Of a stretch of 64,000 nucleotides of DNA, positions 19,321 through 29,094 are shown in pieces; within the stretch, counting starts at the first letter, position 1; each line of letters starts with the position of its first letter. The stretch spans positions 1-64,000 of the forward strand of contig NZ_VRKO01000011.1 in the NCBI RefSeq assembly GCF_012271765.1. Reading direction: 5' to 3'. The notes below the pieces were generated by a model, which searched no databases, was not told where the DNA came from, and saw only the letters and a list, made by a program, of their open reading frames with translations. Both the position numbers and the translations under genes were made by a program. Source of the DNA: Erwinia rhapontici. GTDB lineage: Bacteria; Pseudomonadota; Gammaproteobacteria; Enterobacterales; Enterobacteriaceae.

Positions 19321-20973
19321 ATGCAACCCTGGCAACAAGTGTATGACCCGCTGAACAATATCTGGCTATCCAGCCTGATCGCCGCCATCCCTATCCTGTT
19401 TTTCTTCTTTGCGCTGATTAAGCTCAAGCTGAAAGGCTACCTCGCCGCCACCATCACCGTGGTGCTGGCGCTGATGGTGGCGCTGTTTCTTTACCGCATG
19501 CCGGTGGATCGCGCGCTGGCATCGGTGGTGTATGGCTTCTTCTACGGACTATGGCCGATTGCCTGGATTATTATCGCTGCTGTTTTTGTTTATAAAATTT
19601 CGGTGAAAACCGGGCAGTTCGATATTATTCGTGCCTCAATTTTGTCGATCACCCCCGATCAGCGCCTGCAGATGCTGATTGTCGGCTTCTCGTTCGGTGC
19701 TTTTCTTGAAGGGGCCGCCGGGTTCGGCGCACCGGTGGCGATCACCGCTGCGCTGCTGGTCGGCCTTGGTTTTAATCCACTGTATGCGGCGGGTCTGTGC
19801 CTGATCGTCAATACGGCCCCCGTGGCCTTCGGGGCAATGGGGATACCGATTATTGTTGCCGGGCAGGTCACAGGGCTGGACAGCTTTGAGATCGGCCAGA
19901 TGGTTGGCCGCCAGCTGCCGTTCCTGACCATTATCGTGCTGTTCTGGATCATGGCGATCATGGATGGCTGGCGTGGGATTAAAGAGACCTGGCCTGCGGT
20001 GATGGTGGCCGGGGGATCGTTCGCCCTTGCCCAGTATCTCAGCTCTAACTTCCTCGGCCCTGAACTGCCGGACATCATCTCTTCGCTGGTGTCGCTGGTA
20101 TGTCTGACGCTGTTCCTGCGCGTGTGGAAACCGGTGCGCATCTTCCGCTTTAAACCGGCGGATAATGCCCCTGAACAGCCACTGGTGGTGGAGAAATACC
20201 GCACCGGGCAGATTGTCCGCGCCTGGATGCCGTTCCTGTTCCTGACCGCCACCGTTACGCTGTGGAGTATTCCCCCGTTCAAGGCGCTGTTTGCACCTGG
20301 CGGTGCGTTGTACAACCTGGTGGTGAATATCCCCATCCCGTTCCTCGACAAGCTGGTGGCGAAGATGCCCCCCGTGGTCAACGCCATCACGCCTTACGCG
20401 GCGGTGTTTAAATTCGACTGGCTGTCGGCGACCGGTACCGCGATTATCGTGGCGGCGCTGATCTCCATCGTCTATCTGAAGATGAAACCTGCTGATGCCC
20501 TGTCGACGTTCCGCAGCACGCTGAAAGAACTGGCATTGCCCATCTACTCTATCGGCATGGTTCTGGCCTTCGCCTTTATTTCTAACTACTCCGGACTGTC
20601 AGCCACGCTGGCACTGGCGCTGGCCCATACCGGCCCTGCGTTCACCTTCTTCTCGCCGTTCCTCGGCTGGCTGGGCGTGTTCCTGACCGGGTCGGATACC
20701 TCGTCTAACGCCCTGTTTGCCGCCTTGCAGGCCACCACGGCGCAGCAGATTGGCGTGTCCGATCTGCTGCTGGTGGCAGCGAATACTACGGGCGGCGTGA
20801 CCGGGAAGATGATCTCTCCGCAGTCGATTGCCATTGCCTGTGCGGCGGTGGGGCTGGTCGGGAAAGAGTCGGACCTGTTCCGCTTTACCGTGAAACACAG
20901 CCTGATCTTCACCTGTATGGTTGGGGTGATCACCACGCTACAGGCCTACGTGCTGACCTGGATGATCCCATGA
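19321..20973 (+). CDS. lldP: L-lactate permease
   Basis: 550 residues, about 12-14 helices, beginning [29 protein letters not shown] as in LldP family members. Conserved blocks are [48 protein letters not shown] and [23 protein letters not shown], plus the C-terminal [29 protein letters not shown]. It imports L-lactate (also D-lactate and glycolate in relatives) by proton symport. First gene of lldPRD; the end overlaps lldR by 4 bp. Confidence 0.95.
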   Translation: MQPWQQVYDPLNNIWLSSLIAAIPILFFFFALIKLKLKGYLAATITVVLALMVALFLYRMPVDRALASVVYGFFYGLWPIAWIIIAAVFVYKISVKTGQFDIIRASILSITPDQRLQMLIVGFSFGAFLEGAAGFGAPVAITAALLVGLGFNPLYAAGLCLIVNTAPVAFGAMGIPIIVAGQVTGLDSFEIGQMVGRQLPFLTIIVLFWIMAIMDGWRGIKETWPAVMVAGGSFALAQYLSSNFLGPELPDIISSLVSLVCLTLFLRVWKPVRIFRFKPADNAPEQPLVVEKYRTGQIVRAWMPFLFLTATVTLWSIPPFKALFAPGGALYNLVVNIPIPFLDKLVAKMPPVVNAITPYAAVFKFDWLSATGTAIIVAALISIVYLKMKPADALSTFRSTLKELALPIYSIGMVLAFAFISNYSGLSATLALALAHTGPAFTFFSPFLGWLGVFLTGSDTSSNALFAALQATTAQQIGVSDLLLVAANTTGGVTGKMISPQSIAIACAAVGLVGKESDLFRFTVKHSLIFTCMVGVITTLQAYVLTWMIP

Positions 20974-21740
20974 CCGCCTCAGGCTCACTGATCGATCGTC
21001 TGCGAACGCTGATCGCCGATCGCCAGCTGATGGCAGGCGCCCGCCTGCCATCCGAGCGTAAACTGGCGGATGAACTGACGGTGTCGCGATCCTCACTGCG
21101 TGAAGCCCTGAAAAAGCTGGTGGGTGAAGGGGTGCTGTTCAGCCGCCACGGCGGGGGATATTACCTGTGTGAAGCGCCGCCACCGTGGTCGGAACAGCGC
21201 ATCGTCCAGCCGCTGAAAGCGCTGGTGGCAGATGATCCGGACTACCGTAACGATATTCTGGAAGCACGTCATGCCATCGAAGCCAGCACCGCCTGGTATG
21301 CGGCGCTGCGGGCGACCGATGCTGATAAAGAAAAGCTGCAGAGCTGTTTTGACGCCATCCAGCAGCAGGAGAGTCTGTCACCGGAGATGGCCACGCAGGC
21401 CGATGTGCGCTTTCATCTGGCGATTGCTGAAGCCTCGCATAACGTGGTGCTGTTACAGACCATGCGCGGCTTCTTCGATCTGCTGCAATCCTCCGTGGCA
21501 CACAGCCGCCAGCGTATGTACACCGTACCGACGATTTTTGCTCACCTGACGGAGCAGCATGAAGAACTGCTGCTGGCGATCCTCGCGGGCGATGCGGAAC
21601 GGGCCAGCCAGGCGGCGAAAAGTCACCTGGGTTTTGTGCAGACCACGCTCAAAACCCTGCATGAAAATGAAGCCCGGCAGCAGCGCAGCACTCGCCTGCC
21701 GGATGACGATACCGATGTCACAAGGGAAGAAAATCGATGA
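20970..21740 (+). CDS. lldR: L-lactate-responsive GntR/FadR regulator LldR
   Basis: 256 residues. The winged helix domain (1-75) contains [41 protein letters not shown]; the FadR-type effector domain (80-230) has the metal-site residues in [14 protein letters not shown] and [11 protein letters not shown]. LldR represses or activates the lld operon depending on L-lactate, acting at the two operators upstream of lldP. Overlaps both neighbours by 4 bp, so the three proteins are made from one coupled transcript. Confidence 0.93.
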   Translation: MTASGSLIDRLRTLIADRQLMAGARLPSERKLADELTVSRSSLREALKKLVGEGVLFSRHGGGYYLCEAPPPWSEQRIVQPLKALVADDPDYRNDILEARHAIEASTAWYAALRATDADKEKLQSCFDAIQQQESLSPEMATQADVRFHLAIAEASHNVVLLQTMRGFFDLLQSSVAHSRQRMYTVPTIFAHLTEQHEELLLAILAGDAERASQAAKSHLGFVQTTLKTLHENEARQQRSTRLPDDDTDVTREENR

Positions 21741-22882
21741 TTATTTCAGCCGGAACCGACTACCGTGCCGCAGCCAAACGCATCCTGCCCCCGTTCCTGT
21801 TTCACTATATTGACGGTGGCGCTTACGCAGAACATACGCTGCGGCGTAACGTCGATGACCTGGCGCAGATCGCGCTAAAACAGCGTGTGCTGAACGATAT
21901 GTCCACCCTCAGCCTGCAAACCACGCTGTTTAACGAAACACTGTCGATGCCGGTGGCGCTGGCCCCGGTCGGGCTGTGCGGGATGTATGCCCGCCGTGGT
22001 GAAGTGCAGGCAGCGAAAGCCGCCGCGGCGAAGGGTATTCCGTTTACCCTCTCCACCGTATCGGTGTGTCCGATTGAAGAGGTGGCCCCGGCGATCTCCC
22101 GCCCGATGTGGTTTCAGCTCTATGTACTGAAAGATCGCGGTTTTATGCGTAATGCGCTCGAGCGTGCCAAAGCCGCAGGCTGTTCCACGCTGGTGTTTAC
22201 CGTGGATATGCCGACGCCTGGCGCGCGCTATCGCGATGCGCATTCGGGGATGAGCGGCCCGAACGCCGCCCTGCGCCGCTACTTGCAGTCCGTTACCCAT
22301 CCGCAGTGGGCCTGGGACGTTGGGCTGCACGGCAAGCCGCATGACCTGGGTAATATCTCCGCCTATCTCGGGAAACCCACCGGGCTGGAAGATTATATTG
22401 GCTGGCTGGCGAATAACTTCGATCCCTCTATAAGCTGGAGCGATCTGGAGTGGATCCGCGAGTTCTGGGATGGCCCGATGATCATCAAAGGCATTCTCGA
22501 TCCTGACGACGCACGCGATGCGGTGCGCTTCGGTGCCGACGGCATTGTGGTATCCAACCACGGCGGCCGTCAGCTGGACGGCGTGCTGTCAACGGCGCGT
22601 GCGCTGCCCGCCATTGCCGATGCGGTGAAAGGCGATATCGCCATTCTGGCCGACAGCGGCATCCGCAACGGGCTGGACGTGGTGCGGATGATGGCGCTGG
22701 GCGCGGATACCGTGTTGCTGGGCCGTGCGTATCTTTATGCGCTGGCAACAGCAGGTCAGGCTGGAGTGGAAAATCTGCTGACGTTGATCGAGAAAGAGAT
22801 GCGCGTGGCGATGACGCTGACCGGCATGAAATCAGTGGCGGATATTTCGCGTTCGGCACTGGTGGAGAACGGATTGGGTTAA
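21737..22882 (+). CDS. lldD: L-lactate dehydrogenase (quinone-linked, FMN)
   Basis: 381 residues, standard length. The FMN-dependent alpha-hydroxyacid dehydrogenase signature [11 protein letters not shown] holds the catalytic H275; other flavin-site blocks are [17 protein letters not shown] near the N-terminus, [18 protein letters not shown] and [34 protein letters not shown]. It oxidises L-lactate to pyruvate at the inner membrane and passes electrons to quinone. Together with LldP and LldR it makes a complete L-lactate pathway. Confidence 0.95.
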   Translation: MIISAGTDYRAAAKRILPPFLFHYIDGGAYAEHTLRRNVDDLAQIALKQRVLNDMSTLSLQTTLFNETLSMPVALAPVGLCGMYARRGEVQAAKAAAAKGIPFTLSTVSVCPIEEVAPAISRPMWFQLYVLKDRGFMRNALERAKAAGCSTLVFTVDMPTPGARYRDAHSGMSGPNAALRRYLQSVTHPQWAWDVGLHGKPHDLGNISAYLGKPTGLEDYIGWLANNFDPSISWSDLEWIREFWDGPMIIKGILDPDDARDAVRFGADGIVVSNHGGRQLDGVLSTARALPAIADAVKGDIAILADSGIRNGLDVVRMMALGADTVLLGRAYLYALATAGQAGVENLLTLIEKEMRVAMTLTGMKSVADISRSALVENGLG

Positions 22883-22960
22883 ACTCAACTTAGCGCAAGG
22901 GCCGACCACTGAGAGATCCCCAGTCATTTTTTGTGGCTGCCAGTTTGGCTTCCGGTCTGA

Positions 22961-23059
22961 GGCCAGTTTGAGCACGCCGGATCGGCAAAACCCGCATCCT
23001 TGCGGGCCTCGGCTCGCGGCATCCCTGCCGCGTGACGTCCGGCTTACCTCAAGCTGGCC
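22961..23059. repeat. Long imperfect palindromic intergenic element
   Basis: GGCCAGTTTGAG (22961-22972) pairs with CTCAAGCTGGCC (23048-23059) with one G-T pair, GCCGG (22976-22980) with CCGGC (23039-23043), and two smaller stems (CCCGCATccttGCGGG; GCGGCAtcccTGCCGC) lie inside. The whole 99 bp can fold into a branched structure. It follows lldD and may stabilise or end that transcript. Confidence 0.7.
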
Positions 23060-23104
23060 CCATCCCCGCAAAAACTGTGCTCGCGGTCAGTTTTAAAACC
23101 ACCA
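23054..23104 (+). repeat. Dispersed repeat, copy 1
   Basis: Starts CTGGCCCCATCCCCGCAA and continues through GTGCTCGCGG to TTTTAAAACCACCA. An inverted copy is at 33313-33363; the first 18 bases are identical and the rest is similar with one length change. Confidence 0.6.
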
Positions 23105-23351
23105 TCACATGACGCTCTAAGCGGGAAAGCGAAATGCCCTTGACGTTGACCTGAACAATCCTGCAGGCCATCGTCACAGGTCGATCAGAACAAATTATCG
23201 CAATATTATGGCAGCTTTGAAACCATAGGGAGCGCCATGAAAACTCAGTGGCTGCCCCGCCACACTTCTTGTCCATCTCAACAAAGCCCACCGTTGCCCA
23301 CTGCTTTAGCTTCAACAGGTCAACTCCACTTTGCCTACGGGAAGCTCAATC

Positions 23352-24746
23352 ATGAACGATGTGCACTATCTCAGCCTGTCAGAAGTCGGCCAGCGTATTC
23401 AGTCACGCGAACTCTCTTCCGTCGAGGTCACACAACACCTGCTCGCACGTATCGCCCGCCTCGACCCGACGCTGCACAGCTACCTGCATGTCATGAACGA
23501 AAGCGCACTGCAACAGGCGCAGCAGGCCGATGATGAGATTGCCCGGGGGCACTTCCGTGGCCCCTTGCACGGCGTTCCCATCGCCCTGAAAGATCTGATC
23601 TGGACCAAAGATGCCCCCACCACCCACGGTATGAGCATCCATAAAGATTTCTATCCGGCGGAAGACTCCACGGTCGTGGAACGGTTCCGGGCAGCCGGGG
23701 CGGTCATCTTAGGCAAGCTGGTACAGACAGAAAGCGCCTTTGCCGATCACCATCCCGAGGTCACCCATCCCATCAATCCCTGGGGAGAGGCGCTGTGGAC
23801 CGGCGTGTCGTCCAGTGGGTCCGGTGTGGCCACCGCCGCCGGGCTGTGCTTTGGCGCGATAGGTACCGACACGGGCGGCTCCATTCGCTTCCCGTCCAGC
23901 GCCAATGGCCTGACGGGCATCAAACCGACCTGGGGCCGCGTCACCCGCCACGGTGCATTTGAACTGGCCGCGTCGCTTGACCATATCGGCCCGATGGCGC
24001 GTTCCGTCGCCGATGCCGCCGCCATGTTGCAGGCCATTGCCGGGCGCGATGAAAAAGACCCGACCTCCAGCACCCAGCCCGTTCCCGACTACCTGGCGCT
24101 GATGACCAAAGGGCTGAAAAAATGCCGCATCGGCCTCGACAGCGCCTGGGCGCTGGACGGTGTGGATGCCGAGACACGCAGCGCCCTGACTCAGGTGCTC
24201 ACCACCCTGACCGCGCTGGGGGCAGAAATAGTCCCGATCACCATGCCAGACACCGATGAAGCGGCCCGTGACTGGAGCGCACTGTGCTCGGTAGAAACGG
24301 CCGTCGCTCATGAAAAAACCTTCCCGGCGCAGCGCGACCAGTACGGGCCAGGGCTGGCCGGATTACTCGACCTCGGCCACTCGCTGAGTGCGCTGGAGTA
24401 CCAGAAGCTGTGGCTGCGCCGTGCCAGCCTGCGCGGCACCCTTAATGCGCTGTTTGAGCAGGTCGATCTGATCTTCGCCCCCGCCAACAGCTTTGCCGGG
24501 CTGACCTGGGAAACCATGGACCGCTTCGGCACCGACGACGAGCTGTTCCGGGGTGTGCTGCGCTTTACCAGCGCCTTTGACAGCAGCGGCCACCCGACTA
24601 TCACCCTGCCCTGCGGCAAAACCGCCGCGGGTGCACCGATCGGCTTCCAGCTGGTCGCGGCCCACTTTGATGAAACCCGCGCCATCCAGGGCGGCTGGGC
24701 CTGGCAACAGGTGACCGAATGGCACCGGATGCACCCCGAACTGTAA
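23352..24746 (+). CDS. Amidase-signature family hydrolase
   Basis: 464 residues from the ATG at 23352 (GGGA upstream). The Ser-cisSer-Lys triad is visible: K80 (GVPIALKDLIWT), S153 (TGVSSSGSG, a variant of the usual GGSSGGS) and nucleophile S177 (GTDTGGSIRFP). The enzyme would hydrolyse an amide to acid plus ammonia in the cytoplasm. It lies beside an amide/urea-type ABC importer and an AmiR-like regulator, so small-amide catabolism is likely. No GatC-like partner is nearby, which argues against a tRNA amidotransferase role. Exact substrate unknown. Confidence 0.85.
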   Translation: MNDVHYLSLSEVGQRIQSRELSSVEVTQHLLARIARLDPTLHSYLHVMNESALQQAQQADDEIARGHFRGPLHGVPIALKDLIWTKDAPTTHGMSIHKDFYPAEDSTVVERFRAAGAVILGKLVQTESAFADHHPEVTHPINPWGEALWTGVSSSGSGVATAAGLCFGAIGTDTGGSIRFPSSANGLTGIKPTWGRVTRHGAFELAASLDHIGPMARSVADAAAMLQAIAGRDEKDPTSSTQPVPDYLALMTKGLKKCRIGLDSAWALDGVDAETRSALTQVLTTLTALGAEIVPITMPDTDEAARDWSALCSVETAVAHEKTFPAQRDQYGPGLAGLLDLGHSLSALEYQKLWLRRASLRGTLNALFEQVDLIFAPANSFAGLTWETMDRFGTDDELFRGVLRFTSAFDSSGHPTITLPCGKTAAGAPIGFQLVAAHFDETRAIQGGWAWQQVTEWHRMHPEL

Positions 24747-24762
24747 CCTGTCGCCCCGCTGC

Positions 24763-24791
24763 GGCGCACCCGCTCCCCGCGATGGTGCGCC
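24763..24791 (+). terminator. Hairpin after amidase gene
   Basis: GGCGCACC (24763-24770) pairs perfectly with GGTGCGCC (24784-24791), 16 bp after the amidase stop. No T-run follows directly (CGGCTTTGCCC), so it may be a processing or weak termination site. Confidence 0.5.
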
Positions 24792-24955
24792 CGGCTTTGC
24801 CCTTCTGCCATGCTGAAAAAATCCCTTTAACATCATCACGTTAAAAACCGTTAATTTTCTCTTTGTCCGCGCGTTATGGCCCTGTTTTTGCAGTATCAGT
24901 GATGAGTTCGCGAAGAATATTGCGCTGATGCCCGGTCACTCTGCGAGGAAAGAGC

Positions 24956-25906
24956 ATGAAAGAGTATTTTTCCACTGAGGATTTTGAATCCCGCCACCGT
25001 TTTGATGCCTGGCGCGATGCCGTGTGTTCGCGGCTGATCAATGCCCGGGCACAGCAGACCCAGGCCACGGAGTTCTCGGGTAGTTTCACCTACAGCACAC
25101 TGGCCGATGTTGATATTGCCAGCCATACCTCGCGCACTGCGCTGGTGTGGCAGCGCACCCCACAGTGCATCCGCCAGCACCCGGCCAGTGACTACTATAT
25201 CGGGTTATTTCGTAGCGGTAGCGGTCAGCTGGAGCAGAATGGTCACCGCAGTACGGCGCAGTCAGGGGATATGGTGATTTATGATGCTGCACGGCCGTTT
25301 AACTTCGCCATGGATCAGGCCGCGATCAATATCATCCGCCTGCCGCGCACCGTGTTTGATCACAGCGCACCGGGGATTGATGCGCTTGCCGGTGTCAGGC
25401 TTGATGCCCATCGTCCGGGCGTCACCACCTTACGGCAGATGATGCTGGAAGCCTTCGACTACAACAGTGATACCGAGAGTGCCGGGCACACCGGGCAGTT
25501 TGCCAGCACGTTGTTTGAACTGATTGCCGCCGCCATTAACCTGCAAAAAAGCGATGCGTCAGGCAAACCGGATCTGTATGCCCGCATGGTCGCCTGGCTG
25601 AAGCAGAACCTGCATCAACAGCAGCTTTCGATTGCCAGCCTCGCCAGCGCCCACCACGTTTCCCCCCGCACCGTCAGCCGCCTGTTTGCCGCCCACGACA
25701 GTACGCCGATCGGCACGCTCTGGCAGCTGCGCCTGGTCGCCTGCCGCAAAGTGCTGCTGGAAGGACGGGCGCGCAGCATCACCGAAGTGGCGTTCGATCA
25801 CGGCTTTAACGATATGTCACATTTCAGCCTGGCCTTCCGCAAGGCCTTTGGCTGTTCGCCCACCTCACTGATAAAAAAACGCAGCGTCAGCCTGCCTGGC
25901 GAGTGA
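24956..25906 (+). CDS. AraC-family transcriptional regulator
   Basis: 316 residues. The N-terminal sensor (about 1-190) is of the AraC-binding type 2 seen in FeaR-like regulators (RFDAWRDAVCSRL..., DYYIGLFRSGSGQLEQNGH). The C-terminal DNA-binding domain (210-310) has both helix-turn-helix units: LSIASLASAHHVSPRTVSRLF and ITEVAFDHGFNDMSHFSLAFRKAFGCSPT. A GAGGAAAG site precedes the ATG. It follows the amidase gene in the same direction and converges, with a 20-bp overlap of coding ends, on the ANTAR-protein gene. Probably controls amide or amine catabolism here; inference. Confidence 0.85.
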   Translation: MKEYFSTEDFESRHRFDAWRDAVCSRLINARAQQTQATEFSGSFTYSTLADVDIASHTSRTALVWQRTPQCIRQHPASDYYIGLFRSGSGQLEQNGHRSTAQSGDMVIYDAARPFNFAMDQAAINIIRLPRTVFDHSAPGIDALAGVRLDAHRPGVTTLRQMMLEAFDYNSDTESAGHTGQFASTLFELIAAAINLQKSDASGKPDLYARMVAWLKQNLHQQQLSIASLASAHHVSPRTVSRLFAAHDSTPIGTLWQLRLVACRKVLLEGRARSITEVAFDHGFNDMSHFSLAFRKAFGCSPTSLIKKRSVSLPGE

Positions 25907-26498
25907 GGTTCAGGCTGTCATCAATAATGCGGTCGGCCACCTGCTCCAGCGTACAACGTCGGTTCATCGCTTCAGAGCGCAGTAAACGGTGGGCGCTTCC
26001 TTCATCAAGATGGCGCTCACTCATCAGAAGCAGTTTGGCCCGGCTGAGTTTGGTGTGAAGAAACAGACGGCGCTGGCTTTGCGTCAGTTCCTGCTTCAGA
26101 TGACGCAGCTGTTGCGCCACCTGCGCGCAGGCGTTTAGCTGTGCCGCCAGGGCGAACGGGTTAAGCGGTTCGGCGATGCTTGCCTGTGGGGAGAGTTCCA
26201 GCATCAGTGCCAGCGCGGCGAGATCCTGATAGTTCACCAGCGCTATCAGCGGCACTTCGCGCTCGCGCAGCGCCTGGCTCAGGGCCAGCAGCGCCGGGCG
26301 ATAACGGCAATCGATGCGCACCACCACCACATCCGCCTGCGGCATCGGCTGTGCCAGCGGCCAGCAGTGCAACATTGTGCAGCCCAGCGCAACCAATTGC
26401 CCGGCAACGGCATCAATCTCGCGGTTGGCCGGATGCACCATGCACACCTTCAGGCCGTTTAACCCACCCAGCGTTGTATCAGTACCCATCGCATGCAT
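25887..26498 (-). CDS. AmiR/NasT-like regulator with ANTAR RNA-binding domain
   Basis: 203 residues. The N-terminal half (about 15-120) is a degenerate receiver fold (GLKVCMVHPANREIDAVAGQLVALGC...ADVVVVRID) without the usual phospho-acceptor pattern. It leads by a coiled coil (QLRHLKQELTQSQRR) into a C-terminal ANTAR domain (about 140-198, LSRAKLLLMSERHLDEGSAHRLLRSEAMNRRCTLEQVADRII). AmiR and NasR/NasT proteins bind leader RNA hairpins to prevent termination of amide or nitrate genes. It lies 142 bp after the last transporter gene on the same strand. Start could also be the in-frame ATG at 26489. Confidence 0.85.
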   Translation of the reverse strand: MHAMGTDTTLGGLNGLKVCMVHPANREIDAVAGQLVALGCTMLHCWPLAQPMPQADVVVVRIDCRYRPALLALSQALREREVPLIALVNYQDLAALALMLELSPQASIAEPLNPFALAAQLNACAQVAQQLRHLKQELTQSQRRLFLHTKLSRAKLLLMSERHLDEGSAHRLLRSEAMNRRCTLEQVADRIIDDSLNLTRQAG

Positions 26499-26640
26499 TT
26501 CCCGTCAGTGCAGCACGACAACAGGCCGTACCATCATCAGAGAAGGTAACGCGTTGTGCTGTGCCACACTGTGCCGCGCAGGACGGGTATTATATTCAAC
26601 GCGCCAGGGTTTGCGGGCAGACCGAAACAGAAGGTCATCC

Positions 26641-27348
26641 CTACGCTACATGGAACCCGATATGCTGTTCGGCAATCGCCTGCGCGCTGGTCTGGCGCGG
26701 GTCAATCACTTCAACAATCGCCCCCTTCTCAATCACATGAATACGGTCGGACAGCGCATAAAGGAACTCGATGTCCTGCTCAACCAGGATAATAGAAATA
26801 TCCATTTCATGGCGCAGCACGCGTAGCGTCTCGATGATCTCCTCACAGATATTCGGCTGGATCCCTTCCGTTGGCTCATCCAGCAACACCAGCTGCGGTT
26901 CACCGCACAGGCAGCGGGCAAGCGCCAGCAACTGCTGCTCACCGCCGGACAGCGATCCGCCGGGCTGAGCCACCAGCCGCTTCAATCGCGGAAACAGCTC
27001 CAGCATCCGCTCCACCATCGGTGCCGCCTTGGCGAAGTTTTTCACACAGCCCATGCGCAGGTTTTCTTCCACCGTCAGCGTGGGAAAAATCTGCCGCCCC
27101 TGCGGCACAAAGCCAATGCCCGCCACCGCGCGCTGATGCGCCTCATAGCGGCTGATATCAATGCCGTTCAGCAACACCTGCCCCTGCCAGCCGGGCAGTT
27201 CGCCCATGATGGCGCGCAGCAGCGTGGTTTTCCCCATGCCGTTACGGCCCAGAATGCCAGTAAAGGCTTTGGCACCGACAAACAGATCAACGTTATGCAG
27301 CACCGGCACTTTGTCATAACCGGAAACCAGCCCTTTCAGTTCAAGCAT
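26641..27348 (-). CDS. Amide/urea ABC transporter ATPase (UrtE/FmdF-like)
   Basis: 235 residues with Walker A GRNGMGKTT, signature LSGGEQQLLALARCL and Walker B LVLLDEPTEGI. The text GIGFVPQGRQIFPTLTVEENLRMG is typical of the LivF/UrtE branch, and the GRNG form of Walker A is favoured by urea/amide transporters over GANG of amino acid systems. It would power import of urea or short-chain amides together with the four other subunits. Overlaps the preceding ATPase gene by 8 bp. Confidence 0.88.
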   Translation of the reverse strand: MLELKGLVSGYDKVPVLHNVDLFVGAKAFTGILGRNGMGKTTLLRAIMGELPGWQGQVLLNGIDISRYEAHQRAVAGIGFVPQGRQIFPTLTVEENLRMGCVKNFAKAAPMVERMLELFPRLKRLVAQPGGSLSGGEQQLLALARCLCGEPQLVLLDEPTEGIQPNICEEIIETLRVLRHEMDISIILVEQDIEFLYALSDRIHVIEKGAIVEVIDPRQTSAQAIAEQHIGFHVA

Positions 27349-28072
27349 GTTTGATCTCCGTATTTCCGAGGTAAGCTTCTTTGACCGCCGGGTTCTGCGT
27401 GACCTCGCGGAAGGTGCCTTCCGCCAGTACCTCCCCCTGGTTAAACACCGTCACCTGCTGAGCGATCATGCTGATAAATTCCATGTCATGCTCCACCACC
27501 ACGACCGTGCTGTTGAGGTTGATCTCTTTGATAAGCTCGGCGGTTTTGCGCACTTCGTGCCAGGTCATCCCGGCGGCAGGCTCGTCCAGCAGCACCAGAT
27601 CGGGTTTTGAAATCAGGATCATCCCCAGCTCCACCCATTGCCGCTGACCGTGCGACATCTCAGACAGCACCGTGTCGGCGCTGGCAACCAGATCGATCTG
27701 CTCCAGCACCTGGGCAATATGCTGCGGGATCTGCGCTTTCGGCAGTTTGACCGCTGCCGCCTGCCACAGATTTTCATAGACGCTTAAGCCCTCGAATACG
27801 CTGGGCACCTGGGTTTTAATTCCGATGCCGAGCCGGGCGATGGCCCAGGGTTTCAGGCCGGAGATCACCTGGTCGCGGTAACGGCACTCGCCGCGCGTAG
27901 GCAGCACCTGGCCACTCAGCATCTTGAAGAAGGTGCTCTTCCCCGCGCCGTTCGGCCCGATCAGGCAGCGTAGCTCGCCCTCACGCAGGGTAAAATCCAC
28001 CTCTTTCACCGCATGGACGCCGCCAAAACTGACGCCCATTTTCGTTGTCTGCAGAATAATCCGGCTGTTCAC
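27341..28072 (-). CDS. Amide/urea ABC transporter ATPase (UrtD/FmdE-like)
   Basis: 243 residues with Walker A GPNGAGKST, a MSHGQRQWVELGMIL signature variant (MSHGQ instead of LSGGQ, common in UrtD-type and LivG-type proteins of this branch), and DLVLLDEPAAGM. The late block VVVVEHDMEFI...VTVFNQGEVLAEGTFREVTQNPAVKEAYLG is the branched-chain-type C-terminal tail. The pair of ATPases with two permeases and one binding protein is the HAAT-family layout. Overlaps both neighbours. Confidence 0.88.
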   Translation of the reverse strand: MNSRIILQTTKMGVSFGGVHAVKEVDFTLREGELRCLIGPNGAGKSTFFKMLSGQVLPTRGECRYRDQVISGLKPWAIARLGIGIKTQVPSVFEGLSVYENLWQAAAVKLPKAQIPQHIAQVLEQIDLVASADTVLSEMSHGQRQWVELGMILISKPDLVLLDEPAAGMTWHEVRKTAELIKEINLNSTVVVVEHDMEFISMIAQQVTVFNQGEVLAEGTFREVTQNPAVKEAYLGNTEIKHA

Positions 28073-29094
28073 AGTTTCACCTCCGACATCTCAGCATCCG
28101 CTTGTGGTCTGGCTTTACGCCGTATCAGCCGCTGTAAGGTAGGCAGCAGTCCACCAGGAATCAGCAGCACAAAGGCGGTGAGGATCACCCCCAGTACCAG
28201 ATTGGTGTCGACGCTCTGCTGCGCCCCAAGCCGGGTCACCAGCCACTGCAACGCCACACAGCTGATCACCGGGCCGATTAAGGTGCCGCGCCCGCCGACA
28301 ATCACCCAGATAATGATCTGCGCCGACTGGCTAATGCTGAAGACGCCGGGGCTGACGAATGCCCCCCAGTTGACGTACAGGCAGCCCGCCGCCCCGGCAA
28401 TCGCACCGCCGATGGCAAAGGTGCCGAGCTTATGGGCCGGGACGTTATAGCCCAGCAGCCCGGCGCGCTGTTCGTTTTCACGGATCGCCACCACGGTTTT
28501 GCCAAAGCGGCTGGCCAGCGTCAGCTTCAGCAGCGCGTAACAGAGGATCAGGCAGAAACCGGTGACGGTGAAAATCGCTTCCGGCGACAGAATATCGTCG
28601 GGGCTGAACAGGCCGTTCAGCGTTGGCACGGATGGCATGCCGTTAAAACCGCCGAGCAGCGCTTCACCCAGGCGGTATTCGCTGCCGGAGGTGGAGTTCA
28701 TCCAGTTAAACAGCACCAGGCTGACCGCCAGGGTGATCGCTCCCAGATAGACGTCGCTGACGCCGCCGTAAAAAATCACGTACCCCAGCAGTAGCGAGAA
28801 CAGCGTTGGCACGACAATCGCTGCCACCACAGCCCAGGTGGAGTCGCCAACGTTAATCGCACAGATAGCGTAGGTGTAAGCGCCAATACCGAAAAACGCC
28901 GCCTGACCGAAGCAGAGAATACCGCCGTAGCCCCAGATAAATGCCAGGCTGAGCGACAGGATCGCCATCACCAGAAATACCGTCAGCGACAGCAGCGTGT
29001 ACAGCTCCAGCGCACCGGATAACCACAGCGTCACCCCCGCCGCCGGGATCACCACCAGCAGTGTTTTTACCCATTCAGGCCATGTTTTCATCAC
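28069..29094 (-). CDS. Amide/urea ABC transporter permease (UrtC/LivM-like)
   Basis: 341 residues with about eight to ten helices. The LivM/UrtC block SLAFIWGYGGILCFGQAAFFGIGAYTYAI and the cytoplasmic coupling segment ASRFGKTVVAIRENEQRAGLLGYNVPAHKLGTFAIGGAIAGAAG are clear. It ends with a charged tail (RRKARPQADAEMSEVKL). Overlaps the second permease by 4 bp and the ATPase by 4 bp, so the operon is tightly coupled. Confidence 0.88.
   Translation of the reverse strand: MMKTWPEWVKTLLVVIPAAGVTLWLSGALELYTLLSLTVFLVMAILSLSLAFIWGYGGILCFGQAAFFGIGAYTYAICAINVGDSTWAVVAAIVVPTLFSLLLGYVIFYGGVSDVYLGAITLAVSLVLFNWMNSTSGSEYRLGEALLGGFNGMPSVPTLNGLFSPDDILSPEAIFTVTGFCLILCYALLKLTLASRFGKTVVAIRENEQRAGLLGYNVPAHKLGTFAIGGAIAGAAGCLYVNWGAFVSPGVFSISQSAQIIIWVIVGGRGTLIGPVISCVALQWLVTRLGAQQSVDTNLVLGVILTAFVLLIPGGLLPTLQRLIRRKARPQADAEMSEVKL

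Larger units (their letters stand above)
22883..23351. other. Intergenic region with palindromic and dispersed repeats
   Basis: 469 bp between lldD and the amidase gene. I see no gene here. The left part is a long palindromic element (22961-23059), overlapped at its right edge by a dispersed repeat copy (23054-23104). From about 23110 to 23340 I see no clear promoter or operator beyond the GGGA before the amidase ATG. Confidence 0.6.
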
